From: Nannobrachium achirus
Taxonomy: Eukaryota > Chordata > Actinopteri > Myctophiformes > Myctophidae
NCBI GenBank assembly: GCA_963921795.1
Contig: OY997652.1
Span: 54,297,979 to 54,361,978, forward strand
Reading direction: 5' to 3'
Length of the DNA: 64,000 bases
Both the position numbers and the translations under genes were made by a program. Every line of letters starts with the position of its first letter. The first letter of the stretch is position 1. Positions 33,449 to 44,250 of the stretch are shown here, in pieces. Below the pieces are notes generated by a model. The model worked only from the letters and a program-made list of their open reading frames with translations, was not told the origin of the DNA and ran no database searches.

Positions 33449-34595
33449 AATATTCGAATACTTTGAGGTCGAATAATTCGAATACCAAAAATCACTATTC
33501 GTGAATGCCCTAACTTGCCGATCTTCACTGTTGGTAGACGGTGAATTAGCCATGGCTGTTTGTTCAGTAATTAATAATCCTAAAAAGTAATCCTAAAAGT
33601 CTAATCATATAAATGCTAACAACTTCAAATTGTCTTATACTATGTCTCTCTCTTACCCTGCAGTATCTTATATACTAGCTTACCTGACGTCTGGTCTGAC
33701 GTCACACATTTAACACTAATCTTTGCCTAACAACGCCCACGGAGGCTTGCCCTCCGTGGGCATATTCAGGACATGACTGGATGGCCAAAGACTGTTCACT
33801 CCTGTCCGTCTGTGTTAGTATTGATTTTGACAGCAAATTTCTATTTAGTTTTAGTCATAGTCCTTTGAATTAAACATCATTTAGTTAGTCATATTTTAGT
33901 CGAGGTTTAGTCGACCATATATCATAAGATTTCAGTCGACTTTGTCGGGCCTTGATGCTGTCGTAAACGGTAGTTGGTAAATGGTGCATTTATATAGCAC
34001 CTTTATCCAAGTTGTCATCAGTGAAAAAAGGTAGTCAGTCAACGCATTTCTCGTCATAGTTTTAGTCAACAAAATCAGCCATGTGCCCGTTCATTTGTGA
34101 ACATCTTATCTCCAGCACCGCTGGACTGATCTGGACCGATTTGCATGAGTTTTGGATGAAATCGTTAGTAGTGTAGCACAAATGGGCTATATGGGGAGTT
34201 GCATCATGGTCCAATTAATGAATTTATTGTACAACCTACGGTTCAAGAGCTATAGGCCTCTAAATGTGAAGCGGCCTATTATAGGGCCATCAGGAGGCAG
34301 ATTTGAGAAATAGGGGGGTGGAGGTTCTTCCTTGGCCCACTGCGCCAGTGTAAAGTGTCACGCCGTTCGGCTCAGCTGTTCCCAATATAGTAGAGATAGC
34401 CAGTTTGCTTCTCGTAGTTTTGCTGTGCACTACTATTCTTTTTGGATTATTACTGACTCTGCCTTCTCCTCTCCTCCCCAGTTTTCCGGGTCCCGTGCTG
34501 GGTTGGAGCAGTGGCGGAGTCAATTACCTTCTTGCCCCCCTCGTGCTTTTTACACTGTGTTCCAGTGTAAATAAACGTGCCCGGGTGGGCTTTAA

Positions 34596-35115
34596 CCCTC
34601 TAAGGCCCGCATTAAGAAATACTTGAAATAAAAAATTGAAAAAAATCAGATGGTGTTGTAGGAGTCCTATTAAGAGGAAAATGTAATGTTTTTTTCAAAA
34701 AAATGTTTTTGTAAGATTTTATAGCCATAAATCAAAAATCATAAATCATGCTCTAATTTACATATGGGGGATATTTTTCACAATAATAACATATGTACAT
34801 GTTCTAGACATTCTAATGATCACCAAAAAAAATAGTACAGGCATTTTACTTATGTTTTTGTGAGGTATAGCTTCCATGAAAAAGTGAGATGTTGTTCGTC
34901 AAAACTCTGGAATTTCAGCGGGTGTGGCGGGTGTGAATGTCAGCCCCTGTGGGGGGTATTTATATGCAAATATTGTGGCCAATGGCATTGTAATACTAAA
35001 CAATATAATCCAATGGTGGTGTTTAGGTGGTAGGGGGAGCTAAAATAAAATGATTTAAACCTTTTTTTGGATAAAATACAAACGTTGTAATATTACAACC
35101 GTGGGCCTTAGAGGG
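34596..35115. mobile_element. 520-bp piggyBac-type MITE (copy 2)
   Basis: Same element, termini and TTAA flanks as copy 1. Absent from copy 3. Confidence 0.9.
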
Positions 35116-35230
35116 TTAACCGTCTACTGCCTCCTCCTTGATGTGCGTTTGGGTCAACTCACATCAGTCGGATGTAATAACAGATTAGCCGTCACATACA
35201 GAAGGACTGTGAGTTCGTCAGGATTCACAT

Positions 35231-36049
35231 TAGGGCTGGGCATTATCATCCTAGCCGACTGTTATTCAACATCAATATTTGATGAAAATTGCAGGCTGTG
35301 ACATCAATTTCCTTTGTAAATGTTTCAAAATCCTTTCAAAAATAGAGAAAATAGATGATCTTGAGGGCTCACAACGCATCACACTACAACACGTTTTGAT
35401 AACATTTCACACTGTTTTAGGGGTGTATTATTCAGTGATAATGAAAGTGGCCGGGGGCCATCTTGTCCCTACTGGCCTTACAGCGTGGAAATGTTAAGTT
35501 TTTTATAGATTTTTTACACCATTATAATGTTCTCGTTTTGATCATTAGACCCAATCACTTTATATCGGTAGGCCTACGTCTCCAGCTTCAGGATATGTAT
35601 GATACTGATTTACTACGAGACTGTGGCATTATGAGTTCAGTAGTTTACAATCTAGGCATTTAGCAGACGTTCTTAATTCAGAGCGACAGTGGTTCTCAAA
35701 ACTTTTATTTTTTCCGTCATAACTAAACATCCTAACATAACTACGGCCGTACGCTACCCTGATTGGTCGAGGACTGGCTGGCCACCTCTGAAAACCGAAT
35801 CTAGCAATGCTCGTAACACGGGCCATGGTGGAAGTCCTTATAAGGTCAGCACACATTCTAGTGAGGAGAATGAATGGAAAATGTACCAATTATATTTTTA
35901 TTAGAATGAAATACAATCACTGAATATACCTTTAAGTAGAACTACAAAATAAGGCTCAAGTGATTAAAACCAGAAAAAGACTTGACTATGCAAGATGATA
36001 TCGAGTCTCATATCACAATATTGATATATCGATATATTGCCCAGCCCTA
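35231..36049. mobile_element. MITE with TAGGGCTGGGC termini (copy 2)
   Basis: Same element as in copy 1. Confidence 0.65.
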
Positions 36050-36068
36050 ATAATAATGGACTCTACAC

Positions 36069-36513
36069 CAGTGGTTCTCAAAGTGGATTTCAGGGACTGT
36101 CTATTGGTTCCTTTATGGGGGCTGTATTTTGATTGTCTTAAGTACCAGCTCTTATGCCTTAACTTAAAGGCCTGTCCATACTGTCTGCGACCACCAAACT
36201 TTTCATCAGAGAGTTCTTACTTTCCGACGAGCACCTTTCCGAACTCTAATTCGGGGTAATGCTTTCCAGAAGATTGACGAAGAGTGACGTCATGTTGGAG
36301 TTGAACCAGACGGAAGGTTTGGTGGTAGGAGACAGTGTGGACAGGCCTTGAAGTTAAGGCATTAGAGCTGGTACTCAAGACAATCAAAATAGAGCCCTCA
36401 GGGTCTAAATTGACCCATACAAGTATGTGACTCTGACAAATGGAACCAAATTGGTTCCATTTACTGTCAGGGTAAAGAGGAGAGCTTGAAATGTAAATGT
36501 TTGAGAACCACTG
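36069..36513. mobile_element. 445-bp foldback hAT MITE (copy 2)
   Basis: Same element and CTCTACAC duplication as copy 1. Confidence 0.86.
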
Positions 36514-36521
36514 CTCTACAC

Positions 36522-36868
36522 CAGGGGTCGGCAACCTTTTTGGCAAGTGCCATGTTTTTTTTTTATATTCTTCTGTGTCTGTGTGCCATACCAACATTAC
36601 ATTTAATTATCAACCTCATCAAAATTAAAATTGAATACAGATTTTGGTTTTCCTAACCTTCTTGTTTTTAAATATATTTGGAGCGGTGCAAACCGCTTCC
36701 CACATTTGACTTAGTGTGTAGTCATTTCCCCATGTCTCTATGTGTGTGTATGTATGTATGCAGTACCAACAGCTGAAATACTGGCATCCCCATCTAGTGG
36801 CCCAGGTCTTTTGGTAAATGGAATGAATACATACATTTATACATATTTATTTTGTTTTATTTATTAAC

Positions 36869-36923
<55 letters not shown>

Positions 36924-37307
36924 GCTATAGATTGAATTGCTGTTCCAAGCAACATTGTAATAACATAATATGATATGATTGCGACCGTCAGGTCGCATGT
37001 TACTACCAAAACCTCCACCGGCTGTCTGTCAGTCGGTCGGTCACGTCACACACGCGTGTGTGTGCGCACATGCCTTATGTTTTATTGTCTCCCTAATTTA
37101 TATTATCTGATACTTCCTTTGTATATTTTGAAACGCATAGCATCATTCAGCGTCCTCTTCACGTTGGTTGCAACGGCCTTCCTTTTTTCCCCCTTCTTTT
37201 ACCGTTTCTTGATGAAAAAAAAAATATTTCTTCTCTTCTGGTTGCCAATTCGCAGCACCTTCCCGCGACCCCACTTTGGGTCGCGACCCATACTTTGAGA
37301 ACCGCTG
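36522..37307. mobile_element. hAT-like element abutting the foldback MITE (copy 2)
   Basis: Same element as copy 1, with a shorter (GT)n tract (about 36873-36921). Confidence 0.6.
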
Positions 37308-37390
37308 ATCTACACCATATCTCTTCGACACAAATAGCAGATCTATAATCTCACGTGGCAGCCTGACATAGGCCTACTGTGAGCTAGTCG

Positions 37391-37920
37391 CAGTGTTTCT
37401 CAAATGGGGGTACGTGTACCCCTAGGGGTACGTGGAGGTACTGCAGGGGATACTCAGAAAATGCCCCCAAAAAAAGATAAATAGAAGTATAAATCACGAT
37501 AATATTTTACATAGTTAAGTAACTAAGAACAATTGAATTAGAAGGAGAAAAAAACATGTACGACCCTTGGAGAAACTTATTGTGAGCCTGACAGTTATTA
37601 ACCCCAAATACATGGTATCAGGCAACTGGGATGTGTTTGAATGTTGTTTGAATGTAAGTTATTGACATAAAAGCTGGACTGAAATGTCATGGCCACAGTG
37701 TTGAAAATATGTCTCTTCAGGAGGCACTGTTTGAAACTCTCACTCCCCATTTTTTGGGATGTTATACTCTTGAAATGGGGGGGTTATCATAGCATCATAT
37801 ACCACTAGTTATGGTTTTAATTGCAGTTTTGTATGGAAAATGTTGTTGGGTAAAGGGGGTACTTGGATTCAAAAATCAGGGAAAGGGGGTACTCAAGCTA
37901 AAAAAGATTGAGAAACACTG
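37391..37920. mobile_element. 530-bp hAT MITE (copy 2; absent in copy 3)
   Basis: Same element and flanks as in copy 1. Confidence 0.85.
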
Positions 37921-38338
37921 AGCTAGTGGATCACATCCACTTACGCTGAATGTTGGACTATTAGACAGGCCCAGCAAAGCCGGATGCTGGTTCATGAGGT
38001 TAACTATACGGAAGACCTGGGATTATTTGATACTTTAGCTATTGAAAAATAGCAGATATACAAGCTCACAGGAGGGGTCCCTGGAACAACATATTTTGAG
38101 ATGGGGGTCCCCGGCCAAATGCATGTAATTTTGAGGGACCATTGACATGAACAAGTTTGAGAACCACTGATTTAGAAGGATTTAGAAGACATTTATAGAA
38201 TCAGGGCAAAATATTCAAAGACTTGCGCAAATTCAAAGTGGTTAAAGTCTAGAGGGACGAAGACGCGTTCCCGGCCTTTAATGGCTTAACACCAACAGTG
38301 TCAAACAGTTTGTCCTCACCAGACTTGGTGGGCATGCA

Positions 38339-38370
<32 letters not shown>

Positions 38371-40044
38371 TGCGCGCGCGCCTGCGTGCGGTTTAATTTA
38401 TACTTTTGCTTGCCGAAAATAACCGATTTTCAAGCTTCCGTTTTTGTTTCCGATGTGAAAATCTATTATTTTCAACAAGCGACACACATCTAGCCTTCGT
38501 GTAGAGGGGCTGATTGCAGTGTTATTTATTCACCGTTAAGTTTCTTTAAGTCTGCAGTTTTGACAATACAGTCTTATACAGTTGTTTACCGATGTTTCTG
38601 GTTGACATTGGCACATTTCACTCAGGTTTTTTCATGTCACTCATGTCACTTTGTCTGCTGACATCACTCAGCAACGAAATAAAAATAAAATAAACAAAAA
38701 TAAAAATAAAACAATTCACAGGATCACCCCATGATGTGCACTGCATTGTAGTTTCAAATGCACTACATTGCAGGCATTTTTAAGTAAAAAACTAAAAAAG
38801 AAGAAGACACGTGTGACATGCATGATCTGGGCAGATTGCCCCAGGAAATGTGCCAATCTCAACCCAAAACAACGATATGACTTTTACTCTTGATTTCATT
38901 GAGGAGCTTGAAAGGTTTCCATGTTTTACTAGTAAAAACGCACTGTTTTATAGTTTCATAAAGCATTTCTCAGTGATACTGTGCTCTTGGTCCCATAGCA
39001 TGTCATTATTATTACATTTCTTTTAATATATATGTTTTATTTTAGAGAGAAATTACAGAAGTTCACATTGAACTTTTGAAACCCCTCAGTTGCTTTGGTC
39101 CTGTGTGGATAAAGCATAAAACTGTAATCTGACTTTGACAATGGAATAGAAGTGGAATCAATGGAATAAAACAGGAACTGAAAGAACATAACTGCATTCA
39201 GTAGAAAACAATTGGAATCGATCATCATATTGGAACTGGCATTCATTTGCTTCTTATGATGTCTGCTTCGTCTTTATGATCGTCTAGTAACCAATCATCT
39301 AAGGTAATCTCAAAAAAGCTAAAAGAATTAGCTTAAAGGGGAACTTCCCTTTATAACTTTTCTGGGGTGATTTTCACATCTACTTAAGCGTTAGTATGCA
39401 CCCCAGACAGTCAGAAGTGTCTTGATTCAATATTTACATCTTTGATATGTATTTGATCAAACATGCATTCCTGCTAAATGGAAAGACTTATTGTTATTGA
39501 TGAGCTATTTCATTATGTTGATATTGTTAAGACATCTTGCGTGAAATAACTGAAAAAGCCAAGGTCTCCCCCTTGATTCAAAGGGCACTATCAGTCACAA
39601 GCAGGGATGTGTGGTTGAATGAGTTTAAAGGAACTATAGTCAACTTTTTCTTGAAAAACAGATGCTAAAATAAAAATAATGTTTCGAAAATATTTTATAA
39701 AAAAGATTAAGCTTCATTATGTGTTTCTATTCTACTTTGTTTACATCCCTTATCAATCCATATAAAAGAATAGAAGAGGGAAAGTCAGCCTGACAATGGC
39801 CAAAATGTATGGGGGTTAGTGTGGAATGCATGTCTGATCAAAGGAACATAAAGTATCTACATACTGAATCAAGGAGTAGGAGTAGACGTGAAAGTGACCC
39901 AAGAGCAATCACATTTTGGTTTTCCACATTCCTTAAGCCACGTGACAAGTACAGTATTCTTCATAACATTGTCCTTAGCAGACAGAACTTTAAGGAATGC
40001 AGATTGCAGTCAAACACTATACACACAATGTCTTATATAAATAC

Positions 40045-40405
40045 CATAGTCCCCATAATGACTTTATATTTACAGTCAAAATACCATCGTCCCGTAATGA
40101 CTTCATATTTACAGGCAGTCCCCATAAACACTTAACATATTTATACAGTCTAATACCACATTTCCCATTAGGTCTTCATAATTACACTCATAGGATATTC
40201 CACAGTCCCAATAACTGCATTTTTACAGTCAAATGCCATAGTCTCCATATTGTCTCTATATGTACAGTTAAATACCACAGTCCCCATAATTTATTTTATA
40301 TTTGCACTCAAATACCATAGTCTCCAAATTGTCTTTAGCCTATATTTACAGTAACGTATCCTTGGTCCCCATAATTTCCTTATATTTACAGAGAAATACC
40401 ACAGT
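40045..40405. repeat. Degenerate roughly 42-bp minisatellite (copy 2)
   Basis: Units follow ATACCACAGTCCCCATAA then TTTATATTTACAGTCAAA, with many substitutions. It resumes after the SINE at about 40857-40925. The copy 1 remnant is 19330-19550 and the copy 3 equivalent about 58500-58875. Confidence 0.8.
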
Positions 40406-40410
40406 CCCAG

Positions 40411-40855
40411 GGCGTCCCGGTATAGCACAGGGGTACAGTAACTAAGTTACAGCCCTGAATCTGCGGTTCGAATCCTCCATCCGTGGTGCCTCCGGCTTGG
40501 CCGGCGCACCAACGAACACGGCTGGCTGTGTTCGCGGGTGGGAACCTGGCAGCGGGTGGGTGCGATCTCTGTTGCTGCACAATAGCGACTCCTGCAGGTT
40601 GTTCGGGGTGCCTGCGCGTTCGGCAGAGAGGAGGAGTGGAGTGTTCCTCTGCATGCATTACATCCTCGAGGTGAAACTCCTCGCTGTCGGGTGAAAAGAA
40701 AGTGGCCGGCGACGTCACACGCCTCAGAGGAGGCACGCGGTTGTCTACTACACCGTCCCCAGATCAAACAAGTGGCCGTTGGCAGTGACTATACACATGG
40801 GGGAGAATTGGCAAATAACTTAATTGGGAAGAGAATTTGAAGAAAAAAAGAAAGT
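40411..40855 (+). mobile_element. tRNA-derived SINE (copy 2)
   Basis: The 5' end has a Pol III box A TAGCACAGGGG (40423-40433) and box B GGTTCGAATCC (40465-40475), followed by a GC-rich body (to about 40760) and an AT-rich tail ending GAAGAAAAAAAGAAAG. It lies within the 42-bp minisatellite, so a target duplication cannot be told from the repeat. Family not named. Confidence 0.8.
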
Positions 40856-40973
40856 GTCTTTATATTTAAATTCAAATAACATGGTCCCCATTGATGTCTA
40901 TATTTACAGTACAGTTACAAGTCCATGGTGTTCACTCTTGTATTTTGTTTCGACAGATGTTTTTTCCCCCCTC

Positions 40974-41009
40974 AGTGTGTCCTTGGAGCGTGATACGGAC
41001 ATCCTGTGT
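40974..41009 (+). other. Possible short exon or exon remnant in the 2.25-kb block
   Basis: A pyrimidine-rich TTTTTTCCCCCCTCAG is followed by about 36 bases open for SLERDTDILCG and then GTGAGG. In copy 3 (near 59440) the acceptor AG is changed to GT, and copy 1 lacks the block. Gene unknown. Confidence 0.18.
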
Positions 41010-42397
41010 GGGTGAGGTGTTAGGAGACTTCTTGAACGAGTCTATGAAAGGGTGGAAAAAGCACATTTGATAATAGCGTGTTAGTACAGTGGTTCTCAAC
41101 CTCTGGGTCGGGACCCCCAGAGGGGTCCCCAAATTATTTCGAGGGGTCCCCAGATGATTCACTTAATGTGCAACATTGTGACAAAGTGACAATTTAAGGA
41201 CATTTTAATACCTCTAAAATGACAAATTAAACATTTGCCAAATTGTCAAATATTAGAGGCAGAAATTGGGAAAATAGCTGATCTACATGCTCATAACGCC
41301 TCGCAACGCGAGGCCTGGTGGCACTCTTCTTGTGCCACCAGGCCTTTACACACGTATGAGATGTGTTAGGTCATGTTTGAGGTTACAGAGAGAGGTGACA
41401 ACAGGTCAAAAGATGAGAATCCACAGGAAACGCCGCTCCCCCTGACAGAAAGGCTGAATCTACTAACTAGATACACAGGTCTACTGATGATCAGGGATCA
41501 TTAGAACTGAGATTTGTAAGCACAAGGTTCTTAGTTTGATGCCAACATATGTTTAACCTGCATCCAAATGTAGCAGTGACTCATAGCCTCAGCCAGATGA
41601 CCTAAAAAATAAAGGATACCACTTTGGTCTAGTGCAGGGGTCTTCAACGTTTTCAGGCCAAGGACCCCTTAGTTGAGGGAGAGATGAAGCAGGGACCCCG
41701 ACAACCTTTTCATAGATTCCATATTGTTTCATCGTTTGACAGCACAATCATCAGTGTATTTTGGATTCTTGACAATTTGTGTTTTCAGATATTTAACCAC
41801 TTGAGCCATCATTACCTAATAAACTTGACCTTTTACTCGTACTTAGTCTGCTGTTTCCCTTCTACACCAAACCTGCCGATCTACAAGCTCACAGCGCCTC
41901 GCAGCGCGGTCCCTGTCCCTGATATAATATTTCGAGATGGGGGTCTTTTAATATTTTTGACCAGAGTCTATAAATTTCTTCTAAATTCTTTTTTGGTTTT
42001 AGGTTTTTGAAAAACGCATGTATTCAAAGATTTTCAAAAATAGCAGATATACAAGCTCTCAGCGCAGCACCAGCTAAAGCATAACATAATGCTTAAAGTA
42101 ATATTATAATAATGCGTTCCAGTTCTAAATGGGTTAATTCTCATTTGATTCTTCCATGCCAGCGTCTATGCACAACTCAATGTTTTGCTCGCACAACAGA
42201 AACAGACACCGTTCTGGTGTACATGGTACTGTGTGTACCATTTTTATGAACAACAACAAAAAGGTACAGTATGAAAATACAATTAAATGTAGCTTAAAAA
42301 CAATGTAAGCATGTAAGTTCTTTTAGAAAACAGTGAAGCATCCCAACAGGTGAAGAGGAGGAAGGGGACTCTGCACACTGATGAAGGCCCGCTATAG

Positions 42398-42840
42398 CAG
42401 TGGTTCTCAACCTTTCCAGGCCGCGACCCCCCCCCCCCCAAAAAAAAAACATATTTCAACTGGGGGGACCCCCCCCCACCCCACCCCACCCTACCAGGCA
42501 CTTGGAATTGTAGGAGTTGGCATTACATTTAGTTTGACAATCTATTCCATTGTGAAAATAGCAGATTTTACATGCTCTCAACGCCTCGCAACGCTATTTT
42601 CACATGTTCTCTCTCCAATATTTGAAATTTGGCCAATGTTTAACCAGAGATACTTAAAAAAAAGAAAAAAAGTCTTAAAAGTCCTTAAATTGTCACTTAA
42701 AAGTGTGCTGATACCCTGTATACACTTACACTGTATGTTGTTCTGTTTACCGATGAGTGAGAAGCCAATCATCTGGGGACCCCCAAAAAATCATTTGGGG
42801 ACCACTCTGGGGGTCCCGGCCCACAGGTTGAGAATCACAG
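42398..42840. mobile_element. 443-bp hAT MITE (copy 2)
   Basis: Termini CAGTGGTTCTCAACC and GGTTGAGAATCACAG, with 8-bp duplication CGCTATAG (42390-42397, 42841-42848). A C-rich/A-rich tract lies near its left end and a truncated hairpin at 42549-42605. Confidence 0.86.
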
Positions 42841-43221
42841 CGCTATAGGGTTGAAACTTTGTGCCTGAGCTCCCAGTAGAGTGGATTGAAGTTGACAGTG
42901 TGCAGACCTCCCTTCCTCTTCTCAGTAACATAAATTACACCTCACAAAAAAAAATAGAGGCAAATCTTTGCTGTATACAAAGGAACTCAACCACTCCGGT
43001 GGAAACAAAATCCTTGTAAAACAGAAAAAAGAAAAGAAAAAAGCCTTTAAGCTTCTTCAAAGTCAAATTTGAGGGATACAAAAAAATATATATATAACAA
43101 AGTAAAATATATTGTTTAACACAATAACAAGACATGACCCCCAAACATGTCATAAGGTGCAACTGGGTCGTTGCTTTAAGGCCAAGAGCACTTTGGTAGA
43201 GGTTTGAGTTGTGTAGTTAAC

Positions 43222-43661
43222 CAGGGGCGTCAATTGGGTATGGCAGGGGTATGCAGCTGCCATACCCTGGGTCCAGGGGGGGAAAATAAAAGTTACTTTT
43301 AAATATAAATCCATGAACGTCTCCTTGTCTATCTGTGCTGGTTATTATGTTGTTAAATTACAGTAAAATAACTACAAATGCAACATTTTACAAAATGGTC
43401 ACTTTAACAAGGTATTATAATTATATTCTCCACACGTGTATTCTCCCCACCTTGACAAAATGGTATATTCCCAGGTTCCGCAGGTCAGCTGCCATATCAA
43501 GAAACCATAGAAACGGGGGGACAAAAAATAAAATGTACTTCTTAAAATAAATGTATCGTGCCTGTTGCTAAGGTATGGCAACATGACTTGTGTCTTGCAC
43601 GCGCTTGCCAAGACACCAGTCATGTTGCCATACCTCACCTTTTGCTGAACTGACACCACTG
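43222..43661. mobile_element. Related hAT-like element downstream of msrb1 (copy 2)
   Basis: Same sequence as the copy 1 element, with the CAGGGGCGTCAATTGGG left end and the internal hairpin. Confidence 0.58.
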
Positions 43662-43853
43662 TCCATACACACCATTTGGCTGACCATTTGCTAACCCCAA
43701 TTACATTACGTTCAATCTCACCAAACACTCTTTTCCTTCAACATTTATACAAGATGTATATGCTGTGGCTCAACCTAAGTAGCGCAAGGGATAGTTACAG
43801 TACACCACATTAACATATTACTATGGTCATTCTGAATGGTAGATACATTAGGT

Positions 43854-44250
43854 CAGTGTTTCTCAACCACTGTGCCTGGGGACCTTTGGTGTGCCCCTGA
43901 GAAGGGTCAAGTGTGCCCCTTGAAACTGCTTGAAAGCCAGTATTGTATTTATTGTTTTAAAAATGATTTAAACTAGTGAAAACAGCCGATCTACAAGCAC
44001 ACAACCCGATCTACAAGCACACAAGGCGTTGTGTGCTTCTAGATCTGCTGTTTTCACTACTGTTGTGCGACAGCCTTGTATGATGAAGAAGGGCTTTACT
44101 TTGCGAAGAAACATACAAATTTGAAACTTGGAGATACAAGGTTTCTTCCCGACTGTGACGATATTTACACCCCCGTATTATGTTGGTGTGCCCATGGATT
44201 CTTGGGACATGAAAAGTGTGCCCATGCAGAAAAAAGGTTGAGAAACACTG
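43854..44250. mobile_element. hAT MITE at the 3' end of msrb1 (copy 2)
   Basis: Same element and CATTAGGT duplication as in copy 1, but 15 bases are missing from the centre of its hairpin. The loss is a multiple of three, so the extended msrb1 frame stays open. Confidence 0.88.

Larger units (their letters stand above)
40232..42478. other. 2247-bp block present in copy 2, missing from copy 1
   Basis: In order it holds minisatellite (to about 40405), SINE (40411-40855), hAT fragments starting CAGTGGTTCTCAACC (41087) and CAGGGGTCTTCAACG (41635), partial hairpins (about 41273, 41877, 42036) and the left end of the 443-bp MITE. The copy 1 junction at 19550/19551 joins the minisatellite to the middle of a MITE. 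A deletion in copy 1 is therefore simpler than an insertion elsewhere. Confidence 0.85.

Noticed and set aside
40411-40490. Intact tRNA gene
   Set aside because: Box A and box B are present but the cloverleaf and acceptor stem are not, and a SINE body and tail follow.
40386-40767. Minus-strand ORFs of about 100 residues
   Set aside because: They lie over the GC-rich SINE body, where several frames are open on both strands.
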